Positions 28,101 to 33,883 of a stretch of 33,883 nucleotides of DNA are shown in pieces. This stretch comes from a virus. The position numbers and the translations under genes were made by a program. The notes beneath the pieces are model-generated. The model did not search any database. It was not told the origin of the DNA and saw only the letters and a list, made by a program, of their open reading frames with translations. The DNA is taken from positions 1 through 33,883 of the IMG/VR virus record IMGVR_UViG_3300033153_002687; one strand, given 5' to 3'. Position 1 is the stretch's first letter; each line of letters starts with the position of its first letter.

Positions 28101-31100
28101 ATGCCTACGTTAGGTTTTGGTAATTTAGTTACTCCATTTATGAGAGTAAATTCTAAAGGTAAAGTAAGTCAAAGAGTTTTAGCTAGTGAAATGTTTATTA
28201 CTCCCAAAGAGAAGGCTAATAAAACTAAAGTTAGCTCTATGGAAGTTGTTAATAGATTTTTAGGAAGAGAACCTTATTCTAAACCTTTAACTACTCAACA
28301 AAAGAAGAATATAGCTAAAGCTAAGAACGCATGGCAACCAGCCTGGACTCAAGCAGGTTTCAAAGGAAAAGCTGAGATCTTAATGGATAAACTAAACAAA
28401 GGTGAGATAACCAAGAGTGAGTTTGTAGATGGAGCTAGAAAGCTTTTAACTAATCCTAAGTTGAGAAACGAACCTAATGGTTATGAAAAAACCATGGAAG
28501 CTAACGACATTGTTAAAGACATGTTCTATGAAGGTTTAAATGACTATTATAACTCTTTCAAGACTAAAGAAGGTAGATCCAATGCTGAGCAACAAATAGC
28601 AATGCTATTACAAAACCAAACAAATGCAGCGACTGGCCTGAATAAAGGTTTCTTCCCAATGGAAAGTGTTACTACTAGACCAGAAGCTAAAAGTAAAGAT
28701 AGTAAAGTTCTTACTCATAATGAACACATGACTGATCTAAGACCAGCTAATCAAATGGTTTTAGAATTAATTAAAAATACTAAAGGCAATAAAAAAGCTT
28801 TTACAGAAGGTTTAAAATTCATATCTAGAGATCTTAAGCAAGGGTTAATATCGAAAAAAGCTCAAACACTAAAAGACGCTACTGAACGTGGTGGAGCAGG
28901 AACATTATCTTCTAAAGACTATTTATTAAACACTTTTCTTTCTAATAAAACAGCTGGAGAACAAATATTTCTAGGTGGAGAAAATAAAGGGAAGACAGTT
29001 GCTGAAGTATTACAAGAGAAATATAGTAGAAAATATTTATTAGATAAACTAACTAGTATTCCTGAAAGTAAAAGAACAGTTGATGTAGTAAAGTTAATAC
29101 AGCAGTTAGAATATAAATCTAATTTTGACAAAGCATTTGCTCACAATGAAAGCTCTCTACCTCAGTTTAGTAAAACTAGAGATCCTAAAAATATAAAGCA
29201 ACAAGTAGAAGCTATGACTATTACTGATAAAGCTTTGGAGTTAGGAAGAAAGTTAGATAAAAAACCTAAGAAAGCTAGGGTATTTGATTTTGATGACACT
29301 GTAGCTAGAACAAATAGTAATGTGTTATATACAATGCCTGATGGTAGAAAAGGTAAGATAACACCTGCTGAGTTTGCTAAAAAAGGAGAGGCTATGGAAG
29401 CGCAAGGAGCTAAATGGGATTTTTCTGAGTTTAATCAGGTTGTTGATGGGAAGAAAGGTCCATTGTTTGATGTGATGAAAAAGATGAAAGAAGCTGCTGG
29501 TGAAAGAGACATGTTTATATTAACAGCTCGAGCACCAGAAGCAGCTCCAGCTATACACAAGTTCTTAAAAGAAATGGGTATTGATATTCCAATAGAAAAT
29601 GTAAAAGGTCTAGGTAATAGTTCACCTAATGCTAAAGCTGAATTTATAGTAGAAAAAGCGGCAGAAGGTTTTAATGACTTTTATTTTGCTGATGATCATA
29701 CTGGTAATGTTAAAGCCGTTAAAGATGTATTAGATCAACTAGACGTTAAATCTAAAGTACAACAAGCTAAGTTCTCTAAAACTCTTGATAAACAATTTAA
29801 CGAATTAATAGAGCAAACTACAGGTCTTGAATGGTTTAAAGACTTTTCAAAGGCTAAAGGAGAAGTAATAGGTAGAAAGAAAGGTAGAGGTAAATTTTTT
29901 ATACCTCCATCTGCAGAAGATTTCTTAGGTTTAACTTATGCTACTTTAGCTAAAGGTAAGTTAGGAGAAAGACAACAAAAGTGGTACAAAGAAAATGTGT
30001 TCGATCCTTATTCTAGAGCTATGGATAATTTGTCTACTGATAGAGTTAACTTAATGAACGACTTTAAACAATTAAAAAAAGAATTAGATGTACCTAAAGA
30101 TCTACGTAAAACGAATGAAACTGGTTTTACGAATGAGCAAGCAGTTAGAGTTTATTTATGGGATAAGACTGGGCAAAGAATACCTGGTATTTCAAAAACT
30201 GATTTAATAGAGTTAAAGAGAGTTGTAGAAAGAGATAGTAAACTACAAGCATTTGCAGATCAAATACTTGATGTAACTAAAGGAGATGGATATAGTACAC
30301 CTAAAGAAAACTGGTTAGCAAGTACAATAACTGGAGATTTAATTGATTTACTAAATACAACTAAAAGAGGTAAATACTTAGCTGAATGGAAAGAAAATAT
30401 AGACGTTATTTATTCTGAAAAGAATTTAAATAAGTTAGAATCTCTATATGGTCCAAAATATAGAGAAGCTTTAGAGAATATAATCACCAGAATGAAAGCT
30501 GGTAAAAATAGAATACAAAGTGGTAATAGATTAAGTGATGGAGTATTAAATTATATTAATCAGTCTCAGGGAGCTATCATGTTCTTGAATATGAGATCAG
30601 CATTACTACAAACTATATCAGCTACAAACTACATGAACTGGAGTTTTAATAATCCTGTTAAAGCAGGTAAAGCTTTTGCTAATCAAAAACAATATTGGAA
30701 AGACTTTGTAGATATAATGAACTCTGATTATTTAGTAGATAGACGTAATGGTTTGAAATTAAATATTGCAGAAAATGAAATTGCTGACGCAGCTAAGACT
30801 AGTAAAAATAAAGCTAAAGCTGTATTAAACTATATCATTGAGAAAGGATATTTACCTACTAAATTTGCGGATAGTTTTGCTATTGCTAGTGGTGGTGCTA
30901 CTTTTTATAGAAACAGAGTAAATGATTTAATCAAGAAAGAAGGTAAAACTAGAGCTGAAGCAGAGAAACAAGCGTTTACAGAATTTAAAGAAATATCTGA
31001 GCTATCTCAACAATCGTCTGATCCTAGTAAAATATCACAACAACAATCAGGAGACTTAGGAAGAATTGTTTTGCAATTTGTCAACACACCAATGCAATAT

Positions 31101-31841
31101 TCAAGATTACAGAAAAGAGCATTTCAAGATCTGGTAAAAGGTAGAGGAGATTGGAAAAGTCATATTAGTAGAATACTATATTATGGTGGAATGCAAAACT
31201 TATGGTTTAATGTTATGCAGCAAGGAGCATTCGCATTAGGTTTTGGTGATGCAAGCGATGAAGAAGAAGAGAAAATGTATAATAATATATACAATGGTAT
31301 GTCTGATAGTATATTAAGAGGACTAGGTATGGGTGGAATGACAGTATCTGTATTAAAAAATACCTTTTTAGATATATATGAAAGAAGTGGAAGAAAAAGA
31401 CCAGAATATTCTAAAGCATGGGAAGAGTTATTAGGTTTTTCTCCTGCTATAAAAAGAAAACTAACTCACTTTAAAGGAGCTGCATGGCCATTTGATTCTA
31501 AAAAGCGTAGAAAAGAGGTATTTGAAAAAGGATTTAGTTTAGATAATCCAGCATGGCGATCTTTAGCTAAAGTAATTGAAGGAGCTACAGCGCTTCCTGC
31601 TGATAGGTTGTTTCAAAAAGTAGAAAATATCGAAGCCGCGTTAAGAGAGGATCAAGAGGTTTGGAAGTCAATAGCTTTATTTATGGGTTGGCCAGAATGG
31701 CAGATAGATAAAGAAGGAGCTGATGCTGCTAAAGGTAAAACTCCAAATACTAATAAAAATAAATCTAGTTCTAAAGCAAAAAGTGGTGAAGTTGAGAATG
31801 TAGATTATTATATGAAGAATGGTAAAAAAATATATTTCTAA
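22128..31841 (+). CDS. Giant multi-domain internal virion protein (zincin, sigma-like, HAD)
   Basis: A 3237-aa protein, nearly a third of the window. I can see, in order: an acidic disordered N-terminus (1-150); a hydrophobic Gly/Ala region (about 620-880) that could enter membranes; helical, coiled-coil material (900-1180); a zincin-type motif THEVLHQL with H1226, E1227 and H1230; a sigma-70 region-2-like segment (about 1450-1590) with NFDPAVNKSF and SLDET; a Lys-rich helical tract (1600-2380); an HAD phosphohydrolase core with FDFDDT (2386-2391), ILTAR (2464-2468) and DD at 2522-2523; and a C-terminal region with FVNTPMQYSRLQKRAFQDL and MGWPEWQID. This resembles the polyvalent proteins of phages and plasmids that enter the host with DNA. 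No RNA-polymerase DxDGD motif is seen. The giant is certainly one intact reading frame; the separate activities are inferred. Confidence 0.8.
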   Translation: MEDEDFEIIETDELIEGPGDDFEEVEEVEGDYKTFKDGDKAYKVSKETEQLFLKDHPYAESIPDGGPYQYDETYLYESDPINPDKRQINQIGNDFEIIDSGPDAFDLDNIERVLEQNKKRDADLFAQEDDYIKWKEDKGYLETEDDEDSEDDLYRQLEAPMLPGSLEVVTPVQHQQIQENIYLDQYLKDKKDKVKKEHSDTYGVEYTNAVEKGFVNPVFMSKSEIEQFDEETPYSYDIWQPENETVSNPYFNSSNYTELGFRGGQPMENIPKNQAEVESDWNMWLGREGERIYNTDVKDLTNTLALEYTRDGYKITDGKSFYPTPLKTITREQLEAEAREKINGDREYVTSQYASNDMNNLKKLQQEYVSVSTLKGPGSPEAIALKKQYESQWEKVMNSDGAEQLYNPITEEFLKDRPERKEQINVEAKELAETTPIQTLTDEHMHLYYRLVAMNNVMTEGNGYRRVWGDKDRSEMGVTERIAASFDGLQEGYLMLQESIGDKGDLGEKAKGRGLTYDPITGNKVNLSMNEDVQRMFLNKKEGVPGNRMPYPGTPLQNNSRFNEFYNEQLLRFITIGKALEYNYNPSTLEQTGFADHFIMGAVDILAEDASPFLQGGDKEAKRWVEGMEFLRGKEGVTEEEVERAKDRTRDLISGGVPEFMLLMGIMATTKTPVAGGLTRITALGEQIFGRTLVGETLGTASRGFQKIALESVGAPAAVVEGAGTAFGTSPALSLTAEMVTNGIVEVGAGYAADKTLGALGGEEMGWSIWAGFGAANPISKRLINKILTPVMMGETKGLLNWKNAYRNNEGFKAIVDGTVSSTTALPTTVAVELFDATFIDTDNPDKTLAHITDPEKLFILWSQIMLTGGFSSRSEYATGLRKFGSGLNDAIMGYPLNSPQANAAAKRLGIRSTRKTNGELNDIHVAKEQELLNDPKYADQQKDGLALEGTELATKLEELNTDLKSIMFHNELLTIQKQIGKIQDPNGVYQQKQKQGRDLLESIVEQSMQLKEGESLSTENITLTPENIDYLANTPQTLIDMALSGPVRSSENIEMSAKLKALKQKAQQYQQKMDGMGFKKNTTQYKEALEIIEESTRLENEAKELQKERQGNVLPPVLVDNAIKKNKARQKELSEILEAKEIENQGYLETARLEDIRIAEEQAKKYYPESEFKTFETTEDYLAKAKELGVDAKGSEGFFIDKGTGKVFIDLQRAREINNITVGTHEVLHQLMEPQLRDAKVTDRLVEEFKKELSWEQLQAVEGKMAKQAEGNRTSKEWFNAFNDAIRDGDIPPPTAKTDGIWKKIGNPILNVLKRGGARNAEFKTGKDVYNFIADYASGKEVAKVKEIKSQPETGKMAASRTKEIATELKNLVPEWKKAEGPEKVKLQEQMKELTAEKKSLEQANNKRVADFKNLSNRFKDLSPKGKEKTINELVEKDGKRLTNSEWQEFLYTDLKDHGGKGLILDKVVDMFEGAIEGKIKGKSVTGGTGENKNTVSRAEAMEILRDELTSRKFQWDKIINFDPAVNKSFSGYMNSIIHNAYKSTLDKIGKKPKSKSLDETYDGGKNVMEAESKDLSPEEAADRALAAEAAEKAQAKKEQQLKDKGASAKAIEEAGGRSTMKTSIDLSKPEQTKVKEFAEEVIQKEIDNLAKEDFTFFEKPKFRKEVIKNFGKEFLEKIPHPSQQSVKESKKGKTPKEIKEINDKAKADYEKWLKEKLYPEVVKRNKPIKEGGDPSIFRRMNWDIMYEPTGKKYTSKEAKAIQVEQGIKNVKSQRAEYREKTPTAEQFVDYILHRGEFKNAKSRPNEKRLRIGDFLAESILGDATVDVIKNSKNISEFQKSELLRDNSLSRVAEILKKDPKISFTKTVETAIKDNVGVDGLEKILDLNDSKVRKGLEEINRVVRSQEIKLYAEENGLKDLALAEKMFEADGKSWKKVIVDNGGEYIPPRERLYAENIDKHKEVSNGIVDALERRFGDLNNPELKSIRSALMPTLGFGNLVTPFMRVNSKGKVSQRVLASEMFITPKEKANKTKVSSMEVVNRFLGREPYSKPLTTQQKKNIAKAKNAWQPAWTQAGFKGKAEILMDKLNKGEITKSEFVDGARKLLTNPKLRNEPNGYEKTMEANDIVKDMFYEGLNDYYNSFKTKEGRSNAEQQIAMLLQNQTNAATGLNKGFFPMESVTTRPEAKSKDSKVLTHNEHMTDLRPANQMVLELIKNTKGNKKAFTEGLKFISRDLKQGLISKKAQTLKDATERGGAGTLSSKDYLLNTFLSNKTAGEQIFLGGENKGKTVAEVLQEKYSRKYLLDKLTSIPESKRTVDVVKLIQQLEYKSNFDKAFAHNESSLPQFSKTRDPKNIKQQVEAMTITDKALELGRKLDKKPKKARVFDFDDTVARTNSNVLYTMPDGRKGKITPAEFAKKGEAMEAQGAKWDFSEFNQVVDGKKGPLFDVMKKMKEAAGERDMFILTARAPEAAPAIHKFLKEMGIDIPIENVKGLGNSSPNAKAEFIVEKAAEGFNDFYFADDHTGNVKAVKDVLDQLDVKSKVQQAKFSKTLDKQFNELIEQTTGLEWFKDFSKAKGEVIGRKKGRGKFFIPPSAEDFLGLTYATLAKGKLGERQQKWYKENVFDPYSRAMDNLSTDRVNLMNDFKQLKKELDVPKDLRKTNETGFTNEQAVRVYLWDKTGQRIPGISKTDLIELKRVVERDSKLQAFADQILDVTKGDGYSTPKENWLASTITGDLIDLLNTTKRGKYLAEWKENIDVIYSEKNLNKLESLYGPKYREALENIITRMKAGKNRIQSGNRLSDGVLNYINQSQGAIMFLNMRSALLQTISATNYMNWSFNNPVKAGKAFANQKQYWKDFVDIMNSDYLVDRRNGLKLNIAENEIADAAKTSKNKAKAVLNYIIEKGYLPTKFADSFAIASGGATFYRNRVNDLIKKEGKTRAEAEKQAFTEFKEISELSQQSSDPSKISQQQSGDLGRIVLQFVNTPMQYSRLQKRAFQDLVKGRGDWKSHISRILYYGGMQNLWFNVMQQGAFALGFGDASDEEEEKMYNNIYNGMSDSILRGLGMGGMTVSVLKNTFLDIYERSGRKRPEYSKAWEELLGFSPAIKRKLTHFKGAAWPFDSKKRRKEVFEKGFSLDNPAWRSLAKVIEGATALPADRLFQKVENIEAALREDQEVWKSIALFMGWPEWQIDKEGADAAKGKTPNTNKNKSSSKAKSGEVENVDYYMKNGKKIYF

Positions 31842-31847
31842 TTACAA

Positions 31848-32123
31848 ATGAAGATAAGTGAACAAACAGAAGTAAAATTAGACCTCAAAGGTATAATAAA
31901 AATAGTAATGTTAACTGCTACTTTCGTAGGTATGTATTACACTTTACAATCTGATATTGAGGAAGCAAAGACACTTCCTCCTGCTGAAATTAAAAGACTT
32001 GAATATGATTTAAAGCAAGAGTGGCAAACAAAGCATATTGAAAAATTAGAAAACAAAGTAGATGAAATATTGTATTGGTGTAAAGAAGTAGATAAAGAAA
32101 TATATAAAAATAAAAAGAAATGA
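31848..32123 (+). CDS. Small single-pass membrane protein (holin- or spanin-like candidate)
   Basis: A 91-aa protein. Residues 1-14 are soluble (KISEQTEVKLDLKG), then about 15-34 form one hydrophobic span (IIKIVMLTATFVGMYYTL), then a charged helical, coiled-coil-like tail with LENKVDEILYW. The N-in, C-out layout with a coiled tail would fit an inner-membrane spanin or a small holin-like protein, but there is no defining motif. It starts seven bases after the giant gene and overlaps the secreted-protein gene by four bases (ATGA), so the two are probably co-translated and may act together at the envelope. I recall similar proteins at the ends of structural modules in marine phages, without known function. 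Confidence 0.65.
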   Translation: MKISEQTEVKLDLKGIIKIVMLTATFVGMYYTLQSDIEEAKTLPPAEIKRLEYDLKQEWQTKHIEKLENKVDEILYWCKEVDKEIYKNKKK

Positions 32124-32977
32124 AATATTTATTAACATCATTATTAGCTTTAGCTTTTTTATTAGGATATTCTCAATGTAATAATGGTACTAACTATTAT
32201 CCATCGTTTATTTATACACCAATAGAGGAAACATGGGATTACGCTTCTAGTTGCAATTGGGCTGGTGAAGTTATACAGTTGAATGTTAAAGCAGGAGATA
32301 CATATGAATTCTCTACATGTGATCAGTATGGTTTTACACAAGCTAGTTATGATACTCAGATAACATTGTTAGATGGTTTAGGTAATTTATTAGATTTCAA
32401 TGATGATTATAACGGCTGTGCAGGATACACATCTTACCTTAGGTGGGTTGCTCCTTACAGTGGTACAGTATATTTACATTTAAATGAATACTATTGTTTA
32501 GATAATCTTACATGTACTACAGTAATGATATATCGAACACCTTCATTTAATTTACCTATAGATCTTATTTCTTTTAATGCAGAGTATTTGGGTAGTGAAA
32601 CACACCCAGTAGTAATTGTCACGTGGGAAGTTGCTTCTCAAGTTAATAATGATTACTTTGAAGTACAACGTAGTGTAAATGTAGAAAATTGGTATACTGT
32701 AGAAACCGTGACAGGAGCTGGGAATAGTAACACCCAAATGTCATACAGTATCATTGACACTAATCCTTTTTATGGAATTTCTTATTATCGTTTAAAACAG
32801 ACTGATTACGATGGACAACACGAATCATTTCATCCCGTGTCAGTCTTAATCAGTTCAGAAGAAAAAATTATAAAAAAAGTTGTAAACTTTATGGGACAGG
32901 AGATAAATGATAATCATAAAGGAATGGTAGTAGAAATATATCAAGATGGAACATATGTAAAAAAATATTATAAATAA
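32120..32977 (+). CDS. Secreted protein with Bacteroidota T9SS-cargo architecture
   Basis: A 285-aa protein built like a Bacteroidota type IX secretion cargo. Residues 1-18 are a signal peptide (KYLLTSLLALAFLLGYS) with a likely cut before Q19; Gln next to C20 rules out a lipobox. Residues 47-138 form a beta domain (VKAGDTYEFSTC, then YLRWVAPYSGTVYLHL) like the PPC-type domains in such cargos, with C45, C67, C100, C126 and C132. Residues 145-243 hold LPIDLISFNAEY, NNDYFEVQRS, GAGNSN and YYRLKQTDYDG, a hallmark block that usually precedes the sorting domain. Residues 249-285 (VVNFMGQEINDN, then EIYQDGTYVKKYYK) look like a T9SS C-terminal signal. The host T9SS could export it to the surface. It ends the plus-strand operon. 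Function unknown; host origin is inferred. Confidence 0.8.
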   Translation: MKYLLTSLLALAFLLGYSQCNNGTNYYPSFIYTPIEETWDYASSCNWAGEVIQLNVKAGDTYEFSTCDQYGFTQASYDTQITLLDGLGNLLDFNDDYNGCAGYTSYLRWVAPYSGTVYLHLNEYYCLDNLTCTTVMIYRTPSFNLPIDLISFNAEYLGSETHPVVIVTWEVASQVNNDYFEVQRSVNVENWYTVETVTGAGNSNTQMSYSIIDTNPFYGISYYRLKQTDYDGQHESFHPVSVLISSEEKIIKKVVNFMGQEINDNHKGMVVEIYQDGTYVKKYYK

Positions 32978-33020
32978 AGGAACAAAAGAAATGGGCACCA
33001 TACCCAAAGTTCCTGTAACA

Positions 33021-33053
33021 AAAAAGGGGATCTCAATACGAGGTCCCCTTTTT
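33021..33053. terminator. Bidirectional terminator between convergent genes
   Basis: Bases 33021-33033 pair with 33041-33053, with AAAAAGGGGA against TCCCCTTTTT at the core and one G-T pair near the seven-base loop. The plus strand ends in a T tract and the minus strand has six T residues after the stem, so it can end both the virion operon and the convergent reductase transcript. A second, imperfect stem-loop (32978-33014, AGGAAC with GTTCCT, inner TGGG with CCCA) lies just before it. Confidence 0.85.
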
Positions 33054-33072
33054 AATTTGACTAAATTTATAT

Positions 33073-33883
33073 TTATTTAATCTCACACGCGCCACCAGCA
33101 CAAGCTAGTTCGCCTGATAAGTCTGTGTTATCTTCCGTTTCAACTATTTTACTTAGATCTACTTGAGTTAAATGTTGTAACCTATTTATATAAGTTCCTT
33201 CATCTATGTCTTCGAAAGGAGCTTGAGTATAAGTACCACCATCAAATGGTAGTACAGACAACCCATTGTAATGCTCTCTGTTTTCCCACATCCACTCACC
33301 AGCATCGTCCCATTCCTCAGCTTTTAAACTAACTGTTGCTGAAACATTATGAGTATTGGATCCTTTCCTATGACCAGGTGTAACCCATTCAGTAGCTACT
33401 TTCTTTATACGTTCAAGTAGTTGAAAAGGTGATTCAGTCCTAAGTATAGATCCTTCAGGTGCTTTCTGTGGTATGCTTATTACAGCAGTGTCATGAGGTC
33501 TGAAATACTCATCTTCTACTAACATAGGATGATTTTCAATTAAGTATTTATACATACTTTCGTTTTTACCAACTCTGATCCTACGGATATAATAATCATT
33601 ATGCCATGCATGAATACCAGATGAAGTTCCTAACGCCAGAGATGTCGTCCCAGCAGGCTTTACGGTTGTACATCTTGCGGCTTTATTAATTCCAATCAGT
33701 TTCGCGACTCTTGTGTTTTCTCTTTTTACAACTTGAGCGGCTTTCCCCATGTCGTATCCTAACACCGTTCCACTCCCGATCCCCGTCATGCTCACTCCAA
33801 TCAGTGCGTCTTTTTCGGTTGTCTCTTGCCATATCTCTCTTAAATAGTGAAAGTCTGTATAGCCAGCTTGTAATGTTCCAATG
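33073..33883 (-). CDS. nrdJ: Class II (B12-dependent) ribonucleotide reductase, C-terminal part
   Basis: The minus-strand frame stays open to the window edge, so the gene is cut at its 5' end; the GTG near 33795 is internal, because in-frame residues upstream (GYTDFHYLREIW, then EKDALIGV) continue the family pattern. Visible family signatures are CTTVKPAGTTSLALGTSSGI, YYIRRIRVGKNESMYKYL, and GLSVLPFDGG, ending in ELACAGGACEIK. The C-terminal CxxxxC pair matches the mobile cysteines that re-reduce the active site of monomeric adenosylcobalamin-dependent reductases such as Lactobacillus leichmannii RTPR. The enzyme makes deoxyribonucleotides for phage replication. It converges on the virion operon with a shared terminator and probably opens a nucleotide metabolism module. 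Confidence 0.88.
   Translation of the reverse strand, partial: IGTLQAGYTDFHYLREIWQETTEKDALIGVSMTGIGSGTVLGYDMGKAAQVVKRENTRVAKLIGINKAARCTTVKPAGTTSLALGTSSGIHAWHNDYYIRRIRVGKNESMYKYLIENHPMLVEDEYFRPHDTAVISIPQKAPEGSILRTESPFQLLERIKKVATEWVTPGHRKGSNTHNVSATVSLKAEEWDDAGEWMWENREHYNGLSVLPFDGGTYTQAPFEDIDEGTYINRLQHLTQVDLSKIVETEDNTDLSGELACAGGACEIK

Noticed and set aside
22128-31841. Injected RNA polymerase in the giant protein, as in crAss-like phages
   Set aside because: No DxDGD or other polymerase catalytic motif could be found in the protein.
32120-32185. Lipoprotein signal at the start of the secreted protein
   Set aside because: The residue before C20 is Gln, so the lipobox rule fails; ordinary signal peptidase cleavage before Q19 is more likely.
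1-33883. tRNA genes, CRISPR arrays, insertion sequences, attachment sites
   Set aside because: The gaps between genes are all under 100 bases and contain only A/T leaders and terminator hairpins; no cloverleaf, spaced direct repeats, transposase or integrase was seen.

Overview
This window looks like the virion-structure half of a tailed phage of podovirus layout, most likely infecting a marine flavobacterium (Bacteroidota). Three things point there. The DNA is AT-rich and tightly packed. Start codons follow A/T-rich leaders without a clear Shine-Dalgarno sequence. One phage gene encodes a secreted protein built like a Bacteroidota type IX secretion (T9SS) cargo. The order TerL, portal, scaffold-like protein, major capsid protein, two connector proteins, muzzle/nozzle-type proteins and then very large internal proteins, together with a roughly 740-aa TerL and 790-aa portal, resembles crAss-like phages (Crassvirales) and their marine relatives such as Cellulophaga phages. 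That placement comes from recalled family features, not from a search. No integrase, tail sheath or tape-measure gene, tRNA or CRISPR array is visible.

Left end (21-1334): four small, overlapping genes. These are a coiled-coil protein, a small conserved protein, a GroES-like co-chaperonin whose reading frame runs far into the next gene, and a small helical protein directly in front of terL that could be the small terminase. Head module (1331-8981): terL, portal, a charged scaffold-like protein, the major capsid protein and a 120-aa probable capsid accessory protein, closed by a strong intrinsic terminator. A single gene of unknown function (9044-9802) follows, with its own GC-rich terminator.

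Connector and tail module (9873-19519): two connector (ring-like) proteins, then a 1742-aa and a 637-aa protein that together look like a muzzle/nozzle protein divided over two reading frames, then a small GNAT-like acetyltransferase. Ejection module (19525-31841): a 252-aa Ala/Gly-rich protein, a 610-aa protein, and a 3237-aa giant. In the giant I can see an acidic N-terminus, a hydrophobic Gly/Ala-rich region, a HExxH metallopeptidase-type motif, a sigma-70 region-2-like segment, a complete HAD-type phosphohydrolase motif set and a separate C-terminal region.

Right end (31848-33883): a single-pass membrane protein is translationally coupled to the secreted T9SS-cargo-like protein, and a bidirectional terminator follows. 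On the minus strand is the 3' part of an adenosylcobalamin-type (class II) ribonucleotide reductase, which runs off the window and probably marks the edge of a nucleotide metabolism/replication module. The most unusual items are the T9SS-type protein in a virion operon, the multi-domain giant, the divided muzzle and the overprinted tail of the GroES-like gene.
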